Shown in pieces: positions 22,189-34,622 of a stretch of 64,000 nucleotides of DNA (positions within the stretch are counted from its first letter, which is position 1; the number at the start of each line of letters is the position of its first letter). Source of the stretch: Takakia lepidozioides (lineage: Eukaryota; Streptophyta; Takakiopsida; Takakiales; Takakiaceae); assembly GCA_030704615.1 (NCBI GenBank), contig CM060731.1, positions 84,486,756-84,550,755 on the forward strand, read 5' to 3'. The notes under the pieces are model-generated. The model did not search any database. It was not told the origin of the DNA and worked only from the letters and a program-made list of their open reading frames with translations. The position numbers and the translations under genes were made by a program.

Positions 22189-22359
22189 ATGTTGAACTTG
22201 TTATTGTACTTTGTGTTCTCTTCTTGTTCCACAAGGGTCTCCCACATCGTTTCCATCAATCCACAAAAAAAAAAAACAACTCTTATACTTCCGAAATATG
22301 ACAAATCAAGTCTTTTGTCAAAATCTCTTCCCATTCTTTTTGCAATGTTGGCCTATGAA

Positions 22360-22965
22360 CAGAGCAAACCTGGGAGGACTTGGTGGAAAGAGCCTCGACA
22401 ATGCACTCCTTGGGACATTATAAAGGGAGATGTATGGCATACAAGTTCCGAGGGAACTTCATTCAAGCTTATCGAATGCCATTTGCAAGTTTTATGTTCT
22501 TGGTTATGGAGCTTGAATCATGGATCAAATCATGTGCTCATATTTTTATAAGGCAACCATTGGAGGTTGGCAAGATTGTTGGGCTTTTCTTGTATCGATT
22601 TGCCCATGGCACAAGTGCAACCAAATGGGTTTGGTGTTGGAGCATTGACAATCAGAAAATATGTTGACCTTGTTGTCAATGTACTTATTTATGAACACAA
22701 ACAATTTGCAAGGTACATCTCCATATCTCATGGAGATCGACTTCACAGGATTATTGCAGGGTTTGAAGATGCTTGCAGATTTCCCAATGTCTGTGGTTCC
22801 GTACACGACACCCATATTATTTTGGACGAGAAACCCAGCAAGAGAGTAACTGCAGTACTAGCATATTATTATTGTAGCAGGAAGAGCACCAACTTCGTGA
22901 TCCTCCAAGCTATATGTGACATGGATAAGATAGAAAAATTGAACCAAGCTCCTATTTTCTTTTAG
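22360..22965 (+). pseudogene. Harbinger (HARBI1-like) transposase fragment, catalytic Asp lost
   Basis: Three successive frames give the N-terminal half of a PIF/Harbinger nuclease: RTWWKEPRQ, FRMP-type block YRMPFASFMFLVMELESW, LYRFAHGTSATKW, then FGVGALTIRKYVDLVV and PNVCGSV ... KPSKRVTAVLAYYYC and VILQAICD. In the family the motif after GSV is DGTH, carrying the first catalytic Asp. Here it reads HDTHI, so the residue is displaced. The protein stops at 22965 before the second and third catalytic residues. At least two frameshifts (about 22440 and 22620) add to the decay. It is a remnant of a DNA transposon; no MADF partner gene was found nearby. Confidence 0.85.
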
Positions 22966-23859
22966 TATAGTGTAAACCATTTCTAGTCAAATAACCCTAA
23001 CTTGCAACCACAGTAAATAATCAGCAGTGAAGTAGAAATTAATGTTTATCAATGTTTCAGGGAAAACATGGATGGTAGTTACTAGTTACCTTAAGCGCTG
23101 GCGCGGGGGCGCATTCTGCCCAAGCGGCTTGCCTGCCCCCGCCAGGCCCCACGTCCATGGCCCCTGCCCAATCTAACTCCTAGGCGGCCCGCAGCAACCT
23201 GGGTGTCTCTTTTGAGGCTCATTTCTCCTCATGTGCCCGGCACTCTAGCTTCTCTTCGTGTACAAATTGCGGGTCACGGGTCCAATATCCGCGTTCCGAC
23301 CATCGATGTTTTGATGCCTGCTTTGTTGCTACCTGATTTTTATTTTTATTTTATTGGCCCTGCCTTCCCTAAGGCAAGACTACGCAAAGGGTTTTGATGT
23401 TTAGCACCCATACTTGCGATTAAGTTTCCAATTAGATCAAGATAGGTGTAATGGGAATATCTCATCCATATCTATAAATGAATAAAATCCCTGAAGAATA
23501 GTTTTATGCATGAGTGAATACGTCTACGAGCCATCACAGGCCAATATTCTCTCCGCAAGGAAGACAATGGCTTGTATTTCCTCCAACTTTACCTTGTATT
23601 TTCCTCCTATTTGCTCTCATTGACATTTCTGATCCTCGTAAAAACCTACGGGTTTTATCCCTTTGTATTTGCAAGGACCTTATCTGACGGAATATCACGT
23701 CAACAACTGGCGTCGTAAGATCTCCGCCCCAGGGATTTTACGCTTACGCCCTATCATCTTTTCTTTCTAAATTTGTCTCTTTTATTTTAGTTCTAGGGAT
23801 CTGAGCCATCCACCAAGATCTTCAAGAGATCTTAGCCATCCACCGCGGGAAAGAACCCT
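22966..23859. other. Gene-free stretch with GC-rich block
   Basis: 23085-23190 is GC-rich (GCGCGGGGGCGC). 23400-23720 has the texture of a retrotransposon LTR end (…CAACAACTGGCGTCGTAAG…CCCCAGGG) but no paired copy was found. No gene is supported. Confidence 0.35.
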
Positions 23860-24057
23860 CACCCAAGTTTGCTTATGTATTGGCATAATTTTGATCTTTG
23901 CATCTTTCAATGTCGCTCCCAGTGAGAATTCCACTGCGTGATGCTCTTCGACGGTCAACGAGTACAAATATATCTGCTCCAGAAACCCGATCTTCTGGTC
24001 TTTAACCAACCTCCAGAGCCCCATCACTGGCACCATTTTCTTTTTCTTCTCAAGTTT
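23860..24057 (-). pseudogene. 40S ribosomal protein S2 (uS5) pseudogene fragment
   Basis: The minus-strand frame reads EKKKKMVPVMGLWRLVKDQK, then IGFLEQIYLYSLTVEEH, FSLGATLKDAKIKIMPIHKQT. This follows the highly conserved uS5 segment around 'W.PVTKLGRLVKD.KI.SLE.IYL.SLP' and 'FFLG..LKDEV.KIMPVQKQT'. About 66 residues are recognisable without an intron, after which similarity ends at 23860. Several invariant positions are changed, so it is a decayed copy, probably processed. It is not a working gene. Its neighbour on the same strand is a retroelement integrase fragment. Confidence 0.75.
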
Positions 24058-24261
24058 TGGACGGCGTTGTCTATTTCTGTGATCTCCCCCAGCTCTCATG
24101 TCCTCTGGCGTACTTTCTTTGCTGCTTCTTCGGCATCGTCTCATCATCGTTGCGCAGATACGCCTCGATCTGCCGACTCTCCGTTGTACCTTGCTCCATC
24201 ATCATATTTCCCGCATTGTTACCAACATTCCGGCGCCACCGGGTCGGGCATGCCGGCTAGA

Positions 24262-24474
24262 TTACCAGAATGCTCTTCGCAGCTCTTTACCTGTGAGCAC
24301 CCTACATGGCGAGAGGTTCGTTGATGCCTTCACGCGCTCATTGTACCCGAACAATGCCTCCCACATGTTGTTGTCCCACTTTCCTCTCGGTCTTCCACTC
24401 ATTTCAGCTGTATCCTGTTTTAATCCTTGGATTCCGCGCTCCGCCAACCCGTTAGCAACATTCAAGGTGATTCA
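24262..24474 (-). pseudogene. LTR-retrotransposon integrase fragment
   Basis: The minus frame contains NVANGLAERGIQGLK, then WDNNMWEALFGYNERVKAST and LSPCRVLTGKELR. This is the second half of a retroviral-type integrase core: the catalytic Glu is in ANGLAER, followed by the conserved A-YN-R-H-ST-SP-LL-G pattern. An upstream stop (about 24475) and the stop at 24262 limit it to some 70 residues. No matching RT or LTR could be tied to it. Confidence 0.7.
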
Positions 24475-24878
24475 ATATAACGGATTTTGTACTAGTCACC
24501 TTCGCAGCTTTGTCTTACTAGATCGCAATGGTTGAAGAAGTAGAAAGAGCTATGAGTACATGGGTGCGACGTCATTCGGAAATGATGGGAGGACCTCGCC
24601 GTGGATGAAACCAAATATTCATCTAAGAATTTTGTGCTTCTAGGAATAATGTGGGTATAGAGCAAAAAGAGGGCTCCTGCATGTTTACTCTGTTCACCAT
24701 GTATTGTTGTTAGACAAATGGAACCACATACGGAAGAGAGATATCACCGTGGGAAGCTTACATGCCTATCATAGAAGTATGTCTAGTTCTAGTAATGGTT
24801 CTCCACTCTTGGTCCTTGGCTATGCTAATCTCATAATCACTCCAAGCCTTCTATAATGTAATATCTAACACTGGAAAA

Positions 24879-25313
24879 ATGGATTACAACATCTTTTTAT
24901 TTATGGCCACATTGTTGCTACCATCAGCCTTGGCTGCACGACATGTCATCGCCCGTCATGACTCCACCGAGACAACCTCTCGAGACTTTTTGGGGGGAAT
25001 CACTCAACTCATCCAAAGAAAGAACACACTTTCATGGCCAAAGAAGCTTCAGCAAATGCACCAAAACATTCTCCTTATTGCCCATCCAGGCTGCCATACA
25101 ACCAGCATACATCTCACCCTTTCCTTCACAAGTCAAAGGTGTCTTATTCCCTCCCTAGTCTCGCTTATATGCGTCCCGGTGCCCTCATCCAAACCGGATG
25201 GTGCACCGGTAAGCACTAATCCTCGTCACTGTTCTGCTCTTATTCTTCTACCCTTACCCTTGACAACAATGCGGTATTTCTCCCCCTCTCAGCGTGCACC
25301 GCATGCAAGATAA
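24879..25313 (+). CDS. Hypothetical ORF with signal-peptide-like start
   Basis: The ATG at 24879 opens with a hydrophobic stretch (IFLFMATLLLPSALAA) that resembles a secretory signal with a cleavage site after ALA. The frame stays open for 144 codons. The later residues look random, and a GTAAGC donor-like site at about 25208 suggests that only the first part, if any, is an exon. No domain is recognised. Confidence 0.2.
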   Translation: MDYNIFLFMATLLLPSALAARHVIARHDSTETTSRDFLGGITQLIQRKNTLSWPKKLQQMHQNILLIAHPGCHTTSIHLTLSFTSQRCLIPSLVSLICVPVPSSKPDGAPVSTNPRHCSALILLPLPLTTMRYFSPSQRAPHAR

Positions 25314-25319
25314 TTCTAG

Positions 25320-27233
25320 CTACTTTCCCCCAGTTAGCTGCGGCCACCACTACCACCTCTGTCCTTTGATGGATGAACTATGGCCAGTTCATCCATCTCA
25401 TAGGGGATTTTTTTATTTCATTCTTCTTACTCTTGCAAAGAACTAAACGGATGTGCCACTTGCCCCCGTCATCCGCCTTTTGGTTGTTCTTCATCCATCA
25501 TCATACCTTCATCGGACGCTTTCAGTGGGGAATGACCATATTATAATTAATTGTGTAGTCTTCGTTTCCCACTGGGGGTGCTATTCCGCGAAATACACTC
25601 TGTTTCTGTCGCTCGGTGCGCGTGGGAGCCTGGTGACGTGACGTGGCGTGCACAGCGGTGAGTGCAATCAGCTGGTGACATGGCATGATGCCGTGGCTTC
25701 GCTGAATCACTAGGCTCCCGCCGAGGCATTCCTGGATAATGAACCCAAAATCTTGCATTCTCCTTGCACCACAGCATACTCATCCGCCACAGCCTCTCAG
25801 CATGGGGGTTACCCCCCACGCCCCCCCCCCCGTCACCCGAATGTCGCCAAATGTTTCATTCATATCTCCAACGGGTGTGCTCATATTTCATCTTTAAGTG
25901 CCCTTTTTCATCCCGCAAGGTGCATTCGTCCTTCTTTCTCCCCCCTCTCTGCCTCACGTCTTGAAATAATCGCATGAACGAATCGCAGCACTTGTTGTTG
26001 CCCTACAAGCGCGGTAAGAGCACTCCCTTCTTTGCTGCCTCCGTACTCGGGGGCCGTTTCTTCTGGTTCCTTCATCACTTTACGCCGCGAAAGTCCCCGG
26101 GCCTCCGGCCCACCTTGGTGCTCGGGTCATACTACCTACACGCGGGCTCGGCTACGCCCTGCGCCTCACCACCCCACTACCCCCCTCACACCACGGTAAG
26201 ACCTTGGAGGGGGAACTTACCCTATACAAAATGGAAGACGTCTGTGAGAAAGTGGGCTTCTGGAACAATTCATTGATCCTCCCATGGATCTCATAGTAAA
26301 AGGGGCAGAAAGAAAGAACAAAAAAAGACAGCCTACCGTTTCTTTTTCTTTAACGTCCAGTGATTTACTAATCCATATCCTCTCACCACAGCCCATCGAG
26401 GGGCCAATGGACAGTTGAAGGCACATGTTGAAGGATTGAACCCAGGATCCCCCAGCGTATGCACAGGCAAGGAACAAATACCGAACCACTGGCTTACCTG
26501 CTCAAGTGCAGAGAAAGACAAAGAGAACCTCCACCATAACCTTAACTCAACCATCAGGACTTGCGTCACAACCTAGTATGCAGGGCTTGCATGTATTACT
26601 GCATTTCTTTTTCCTAAAGCGGGGACAGTGGCCCTCGAGAACTTCTATTAATAGGGAAACAAATTAAAACCCCCCATAACACAACCCCCCCTCACACACC
26701 AAATGCGCGACGTGCGCGGGGGTTACCCAGAGAATAGAGAGACGAGCCAAAAGCTGATAAAATTACAAGAGGATACAGCCAAGTGGCCCAAACCAAGTAA
26801 TTCAGAATCCTATCAGGAGAAAATATCAAGATTACAATGCTAAGTATTGAGAGTAATGACCTAGAGTAAGATGGCCTAAGTGCCATCTGACAGGAACTTT
26901 GAAGCGACAGGGCTCTTGCGTCAGCGGGAAGAGCCACAGCTAATGATCAAAGCCTTATCTCTTGTAGCTTGCTTTCTGCTTCCATGCCTCCAATTTATAT
27001 CCCTATCAAATTTCGGGGATCCAGGGTATCTTGGCGTGTAGTCCCTGCCAAGAGAGGGGCGAGTGCAGATGACCAGATGCAAGAGGATGGTGCAATGCTT
27101 GTGATATGATTCCCTCCCAATCGAAATTCATCAATGTTAGCCCACATCAAGGGGTTACTTCACGCAATGTGAAGCTTATCAGTTCTTCACCTGCACTATT
27201 GACACGCCCAGCTTTATTGATCCTCCACTATCA
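25320..27233. other. Gene-free stretch with one SINE-like insert
   Basis: Apart from the SINE-like sequence at 26386-26500 no feature is supported. The C-run at 25821-25833 and several short open frames are low complexity. Confidence 0.4.
26386..26500 (-). mobile_element. tRNA-derived SINE, family 2, copy 1
   Basis: On the minus strand an A-box-like word TAAGCCAGTGG is followed about 45 bp later by GGATCCTGGGTTCAATCC with a B-box. The same GATCCTGGGTTC core occurs in minus orientation near 40300. Ends are not defined. Confidence 0.55.
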
Positions 27234-27290
27234 AAACTATGGCTGGAACATGGAGGTTTTTTTTTAACCTCCATGTTCCAGGCATAGTTT
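27234..27290. repeat. 25-bp near-perfect hairpin with T7 loop
   Basis: The arms 27234-27258 and 27266-27290 are reverse complements with one mismatch (core CTGGAACATGGAGGTT), separated by seven T. It lies about 220 bp beyond the WDR12 stop codon. It could be a fold-back insertion or a 3'-end RNA structure. Confidence 0.85.
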
Positions 27291-27506
27291 CGCCTCAGCA
27301 GTTGAAGATAACAGAAGCAGTATTACAGGCAACAGAAGCAACGCCTGAGACTAGTGAAGTCAACCTTCCCACCAATGCCCACATGGGACACCCTTCACCT
27401 GAGGGCAGCGCACATTTACAATTGCATAAAACTGAAGAGAGATTTTAAAAAAATATTAAAAGGTACATTACAACACTGTTGACTGGCATATCAAAAAAGT
27501 TTCAAA

Positions 27507-30500
27507 TTAGAGAAAACTTGCGTTGTAGTCAGCCCCCCCACTGGCGATGCAATCCTCTTTCCACCAATCCACACTCAACACCTGTCAGACACCCCAAAAT
27601 CTTGAAATTTTGATAGTCCCCAAGTAAATAGCAAGGACAACTGTTGCCTCTTGGCAGGCCAACAATACGGCAACATCCTTCATTATAAATAGCTTTGAAC
27701 CCTTGACCAAAGCATGATATCGCCAAGCATGGATTGATTTCAGTTATATAGAGATTCAGATAGTTGCCTCGTTGATAAATTGCCCAACAGAGCACATTGA
27801 GTTCAAAGAAAAGTTCAACGTAGGTACCCACAGATTCATGTCTAGAGGGACAACTACCGAATCACCCCAATGACGTTTCCTAGACACTTTAAAAAGTAAT
27901 TCCAGAGGGCACGATTGGGCGAAGGAGCATGACAACACTAATACCTTATCTTTATGAGCCTCGAGTGTGTGAAGGGGCACCTGCAATTAAAAAGCTTCCA
28001 TGATCAGAACCCCCTACTTACTCAAATTTTGCAACGAGAAAGGCTATTGAGCTGAACTTCTTTGATGGCACAGGGCCATGGTGGTAACATTAATATTAAA
28101 TTTTCCATTTTCTCAAAAAGACTTTTAACAAAATACAAGGCTGTTCTTAAAAAAGCTTCGGAGTTCCATACAGAAATAAAAATGGGGTAGGATCTGACCT
28201 TGCTCCGTGTATCCCAAAGCTTGACCGTACCATCATGCGAATCGGATTTAGATGGTAACCAGATCTTGGATGCCTGCAGATAGAGAACTCCACTCAAACG
28301 TTTAAGGATAGAATATTTTTTCGATAAATCAGTTCCCACAGGCCCAGTGAACACCTCAGATAAACTTCCATCCGTTGACATATACAGTGACCTGGTCCTT
28401 TTGATGGACTTAGTCAGCTCCTGTGAGATTGCACTTAGTGTAGGGCAACAGCCTAGGGCTGAAGAGACCCAGTAAAGCCTTTGCTTCCAGGAATGGTATA
28501 TAGAAAATAGTTTGCATATACCTCTGATTTCCTCATGTTGTGGAGCTTAACTAGAAAGCAAATTGAAAGCCACATTTCCAACAGGCCTGTGTATTAGATG
28601 AAAGGAATCCAAATGAGTACTGGAATAACAGGTATGCATGTGATAGGCCTTGCAGGTATGGATACCAACGACAATAAACTAAGCCGAATGTCATCAACTA
28701 ACCATTTGCAAGCAGAAATCCAGGATTTATGGGACGCCAGCTGTAGAACAGGTGTCACTGATTCTGTCAACATCACCAGTATAATCGCGAACACGGCAAT
28801 AATTGTCAATAGATGGACCATACATGTTAAACAACTTATAGTCTCAGCCTATATTCAATACCAAGCAACATCCACCACGGTCCTTATCTGAGCACATTGC
28901 CTCATCACAGTTTTCGAAGCCAACTGCATGAACTTCTTTAAACTTGCAGCCACCGTGAGATTTTTACCAAACTGAAGCATCATAGGTTGATGAGAATGCA
29001 GAAGCTTCTCATCATCACAAAGTAATGTGTACTGCCATCCTTTTAAATATAACTCTCCTCTGCCAACATTGTCAGACTCTCACACACCATCGACAGACGA
29101 CATGAATCTTCAGGAAATCTTCTTCCCATATGCAATGTTCGCCTGCAATTATATTTTGAAAACCCCCAAACGTTACCTGGAAGCCGGGGATCCCAGATTC
29201 TCAGCACAGGATCAGCACCACCCGCTGCAAGTAGGGCAGAGCCTTCCCCACCAACACTCAGGCAATGCAAAGCCTTGTTGCAATTCTGCAAACATTTTCA
29301 AATGCTACTCTCAGGGGCTAGCACAGTCCCGGTCACCTCTATTTCATCCATACTAGGCAACACTCCCGTTGATCCTCGCGATGTTCACAAAGCCTTCCAT
29401 TTATCTGTTTGATCCCCACCCAAGCACCAATGGCAAATCCTCTATACAAACAAACAGAAGGCAGCAGGTGCTTTTGTGACTATGACCACAGGTTTCAGGA
29501 AGATCAAATCCTCATATGAATCCGCAAGGTGTAACGATGCTGCCCACTCTTCTCTCAATGAACAACCCAACCAACTGAAGGTCAACTGGGAGAAGGAAAA
29601 CTTCCTACTCAATCGATTACAATACTGTGTGATGGTCTAGCCTCTCCACACTTAATACGGAGAGGAAGTTAGGTTGGGATTTTCAGGAAAAGTAAAAGAA
29701 GGGGCACCATAGTTGCCATATTGACTCTTGTTTCCACGTCCCAACCACGCATTGAATGATCCCAAGATGCTTAATAGAGAGACCCCCGTTCAGCCCATAC
29801 AACTGCTGCACCCACTGTTGTGTGCCCTTCCAATGTTGCCAGGGCTTCACCCTGCTATCCAAATACACAGCCATTCAAAAGGCAAGTGGATGTGACCCAC
29901 AGGCCTTTGCTTCTAGACACTGCTAATCGAAAATACTAAGCACCCAAAACAAATCTCAAAGAACATCCTACAATACAGATTTGCGGATTGGCACGATCTT
30001 CCCTGGAAGAAGTCTTTCACCCTAGTCTTTCATCACTACCTTCACAAGATGTAGGTTGCAGAACTGATCAGATTTTGCCACACTTATGAGAGGAAAAAGC
30101 ATAGGAGGGCCACAGGACCAAATATCACTCCAAGAGTAAACCAAAGAAACACTCAAAAGACCCAGAGGATCACTCAGAGATGGAGTGCCTCATGAAGGTG
30201 AAATGACAACATCGCTTAAAGATGAATTTCTTCGTGCCGGTAAGCGGCTAATATCGCAACTTTGTGAGTGTAAAAGGAAAACTCCCGGAGAAAACCAAAA
30301 GAACACATCAACAGACCCCAATTAGAGCTGAGAGACAGAGTGCCTCACGCAGGTAAGATAAGCTGCCAAGCCCCAACACTTGTAACCTGAGATGCCAATC
30401 AGCAAAGGGTGCCAGACCAGAAGAGTACCCATGAAACACAGCCAAGGTCTATAAAGGAAATGGCATGCGAGAGTTTTGCAAACATGGGATAGTTGCACCC

Positions 30501-33500
30501 TCAAACATTTATGGCCCTCGACGCTGGCCTCTGCCCAAGAGGGGGACAAGACAGTAGTACCTTCTGATCTCTTAGTAAGAGAGACAGGCACTGATATAAT
30601 ATCTCCACTTCTGATATCCTACACTTTTGAATCCAATGTCGTGCCTCATTCCATAGGTTGTGAGAACATATTCGGAAATGTGCCCAAAGCCCTCATCAGG
30701 GGTGTAGAGAGCTTCCTAGCAAAGTAGGCATCACAATGTAGTCATGCCTATTATAAGGTACACGTCCCAGTAGAACCAGGATTAGGGTGATAGCTGGTGT
30801 TGCCGTCCCCAAGTTCATTATACACAGAAGTTTCTGAGAGAAATTGTATACTGATAAGATGTTGCTCATGGTGAGGTTTGGACAGGGCAGAATAGAAGGT
30901 AGGATAAGAAAGAGAGAGGACACAAGAAATGAAGTCCATTCCAGCGGAAGAGTGTTGCAATGACTGTCCTCTAAGTAATGACTTCAGGGGGAAGCAAATA
31001 CCTGAGGCTGAGAATGCTCTACAGCTACCCCAATGTCATTCAACCTTCTCTTCTTAGGCGCAGCCATGTCCTCTTCAAACTCCACTTCCCCAGATATTTG
31101 CCACAATTTGATTGAAGCATCCCATGACCCTGAACACACCTGGCAACATACGAACTATGGATCACAATCCGGAAGGACCCCCACTTGGTGTTCAGAATGA
31201 CCACACTAAGACAACAACACATCTACTAGCCGTAGACCTTCAACAGCCACCAACAAGGAGGGGATATGATTCCCAGAGACCTCAAAACATCCAGCACTCA
31301 CTGATGTTGATGGAGAACATTTGGTTGGTTTCTCAAACTCTTGTACCATCGTATATGAAAAGTGTCATCAATCCCAATCAAAACTCCAGTTTCGAAAACG
31401 GGTCGAGGAGAACCCTCATTGATTATAAATACATACAACCTAACCTTGACGACTAGTCCGGGATTGAACATGGTGTCTAGATATTGAGCTAATTAGATCC
31501 AAAAACTTGAATCGTAAGTATAACCAGTGAGTGTGAGCATTTTATATACAGATAGGGGACAACAGTACCTCAGTGCCGGAAGGCCTTGCGGCAACACTTT
31601 GGACTGAGGACGAATGTCCTTTGAGACATTTTACAGGCCTGATTGATATTGGTGCTGACTCCTCCATCAAAGCAACCTTTACAAGCCAAATTCGTTGCAT
31701 GTGATAGCACATTATAGTAGAGCTCAAATATATACATATATGTGTATATATATATATATATATATGTATTCAAGTGCAACTTCGATTTCAAAGTAACTGA
31801 AGGTCGAGTGATGCCCGAGATGAAAACCATTAGTAGTTTGTAGGTAGCCCCCACCAGTGAAAATTTTAACATCAACCAAAAATCACAAAGTACCTCTGCA
31901 TAAGATATGCAGCAGAGACCACATGCAGTGCTTCCCTCACTATGACATCCATCGAATGGACAGAGAAGAGTGGAGAGGGAGACAGGAGACAGAGCAAAAG
32001 ATTACCTGCCATAGTTGTAGTGTCTGATCCTTGGAGGCTGTTACAAGATCCAACTGTTTTGCACTCGACCCTGCTTTTGCAACCATGGTCATATCCTGAG
32101 CAACTCACCATATCCTGAGCTTGAGCACTTTGCCAGCTAAGCTACACTCTGCAAACCACTGAAGAACTGTATGCAGAGGAGAGACGAGAACACAACTCAT
32201 TGCCACCAAGATCCACAATCAAACCTCTGAATCACCAAATTCGAACCTGATGGGGGTATTACTGCAATAAATGTTATAGCATCGTGGTGACCTTCCAACA
32301 CAAAGGCCTGTTTTCCTTCATCATTCCAAATCCTGGCATGTGGACATCGTATCATGTCAGTCTATAAGACATCTCTCTATGCAGCTGTGGGTTGATGTGA
32401 TGGGAAGATCGGGCATGATGCCACAACATGGAGAAAGACCACCACTAACAATTAATATCCTACACCTGCCACCCTGTCTTCATAAGCCTCTTTCCCCTCA
32501 TTCCTCTGAAATTTTTCCACCGTAGGTGTTTGATGACCAGCCACGGAACTCAAGTTCAGCACCTTACATCAAAAAATCGAGACAACCACCCCCTTGCCTA
32601 ATTAAGCCTTAAGTTGTAACAACTTTTATGTCTTGCATCCAAACAATTATGACATGCGTGCAACAAAGACCAGATGCATGTCACTACCATGAACATTGCC
32701 TGAAACTTCCAAGAACTTTCAAAGATAAAATAGACAATTTTAAGCATAGCAAGACACAGCATAGTAAGTAAATAAACATGTGGAATAGCCTTCAAGGGCA
32801 AATGAAGGGTATGACACTACATTGCAAAACTGTCATATGACCCTGTAATCAGGTATCTGCATCAACCAGCCCAACACCACTGAAACTACTCACTTCCACT
32901 GCTTGACATCAAAGGTCTAAAGAGAACAAGCGTCATGGTAAAGGATAAGACATGTTGATTTGAACTCCATCCATCCTCAACAATATTCTCTTGCCCATGG
33001 GCCTAGGATCCTACAGCCCAGATTTCCAGATAATTTGTGAAGCTGAGCCCCACCGCAATTTGTAACAACTATTCCCTAAGGCCCATCCCAGCAGTGAATC
33101 GCTACCTTGGCTACACACCAAAAACACACCTCGGGAGAGAGCCGTTGACTGCACTGACCCAATCATCGTGTGTACAGGGCTCTTGCAATTGAGGGGGTAC
33201 TACTGCAAGTATGTATTCAATCGTAAGAGTCGTTTCCTGCACCACCAGAGCGAGATTTAACAGAAAATTAGAAGACAGATTCCTCTTGTGTTAAACTGCC
33301 AATAACCGCTGTCTACATCCCTACTTCATTTTCCATAAAGACAAACCATTACTCCATGTTTTAAACCACAAGGGGTTTTTGACATCCAAAATTAAGCTAA
33401 TGAAAGAAAGGAGCAAGAACACAGAGACAAAGTCTTGTTAGGTCAATCAAACCAGTAACCAAAAGCTGAAAGTCCCTTGGAGAATCATACAATTGGTCCC

Positions 33501-34427
33501 AAGACATCTGGTCCATACCGCAGAAAGCTTTCTCGAATGAAGGAGTATTTCCAGTGACGTCCGAATTAGCTCCCCGTCAACCAGAAAGTCAAATGGTTGC
33601 AGCTTCTCTGCATTACCAACCCTTCCCCACGAAGGAGTAAGGCTATGCCTGGCAAGTAGAGGGGGTGAGAAAATACCACTCGATTAGTATGAATCTCATC
33701 AAAAAGTTCCATTATCCACCACTCGATTCCCGTGTGTCCATCAGCTTTCAATGTGTACTCCTAAGTCAACCCATCTGTCTCGGTGTGTGTCTCTAGAATG
33801 CATAAAAACCTCCACATAACGCACTCTCCCCTTCGTGCTCTCTACCATAAGCGTTCATCTCTAATGCAGAACAACTTCCACTAGAAACAGTTGTGGTATC
33901 TACAATTTACAGTTAAACTGACTTCGACGGAAAAAAGGGACGGAAAGCAACGAAGTGATGAAAGACACCCAAAACTTAATATGACTTATAACCTTATCGC
34001 AAGTACCTCGCCCGAACCCCTGCATATACACTCGAGAATACGATGTACAAACCAAAACTGACACATTAACAACACCGGAGATTGGCAAGACTGAGAATCA
34101 TCTATACACTGCCGAACCAGCATGTTACGAGGACAATACTATTTAGTTCGACTTCAACCCTCTTTCAGTCAGGATTCAAACTGCGCATTTAATTAACCCA
34201 ACCTTGGCATCGGCACGCATGAAGTGAGAAAGGAAAAGAAAGTACGAGGGAATAATACCAAGTCCTAAGAGGGTGTTCACGATTTCCGAGAGGCCATATC
34301 GAGTAAGCCTGGATGGCAAAGAAAAGGGCGTGCTGACCACCCGCAATGCCGGCAGTAACTTGGTGGTAAATCGTACCTGCACCTGTTTCTCTTCTACCTC
34401 CATCTCTGGAACACCATTAACCGTCAT
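27507..34427 (-). pseudogene. WDR12: WDR12/YTM1 ribosome-biogenesis WD40 protein: complete 14-exon model with two lesions
   Basis: Exons, all with GT/AG borders and matching phases: 34427-34259, 33607-33519, 33236-33130, 32856-32821, 32332-32247, 32070-32006, 31676-31569, 31139-31002, 29851-29708, 29285-29177, 28757-28703, 28273-28199, 27980-27945, 27581-27507. Exons 1-3 give the N-terminal NLE domain (VRFTTKL, RYGLSEIVN, PFDFLVDGELIRTSLE, HDDWVSAV); the rest give seven WD repeats (SYDSFAMIW, SASWDHS-like, AAGGADPVLRIWDPR, SHDGTVKLWDTRSK). The total is 1292 nt, one short of 431 codons, matching the usual 420-430 residues. WDR12 works with PES1 and BOP1 (PeBoW) in 60S maturation in the nucleolus. 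Lesions: TAA at 29773-29771 within exon 9, and loss of one base in exon 12 just before SDSHDGTVK. It is either a pseudogene or a gene with sequence errors. Confidence 0.9.
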
Positions 34428-34622
34428 GATGAGGAGGGTCAGAGACTATGAAGAGAAGAGGCTAATGGCGAACGGACGTGCACAAAATGAACTCAATGGT
34501 TCCAGAGGAAATTCAGCAGGGAATTGAAATGCTGAAGTTGAGGCGCTCCTGTAGAGAAGCTGAGGTTTAGGGCTTTGTGATACACCTAATGGATGAACAT
34601 ATCGGTGAACGTATTCATTTAG

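Noticed and set aside
21710-22260. Paralogous segments around GTCTCCCAGACCACTTCC and GTCTCCCACATCGTTTCC
   Set aside because: Similarity is limited to about 40 bp and could be chance or a short simple repeat.
23400-23720. LTR of a retrotransposon
   Set aside because: There is an LTR-like end and a TGGCG word but no second copy, and the nearby integrase fragment is in the opposite orientation.
31569-31638. Shorter WDR12 exon 7 beginning at 31638
   Set aside because: It leaves a phase mismatch with exon 6; the acceptor giving a start at 31676 restores phase and adds expected residues.
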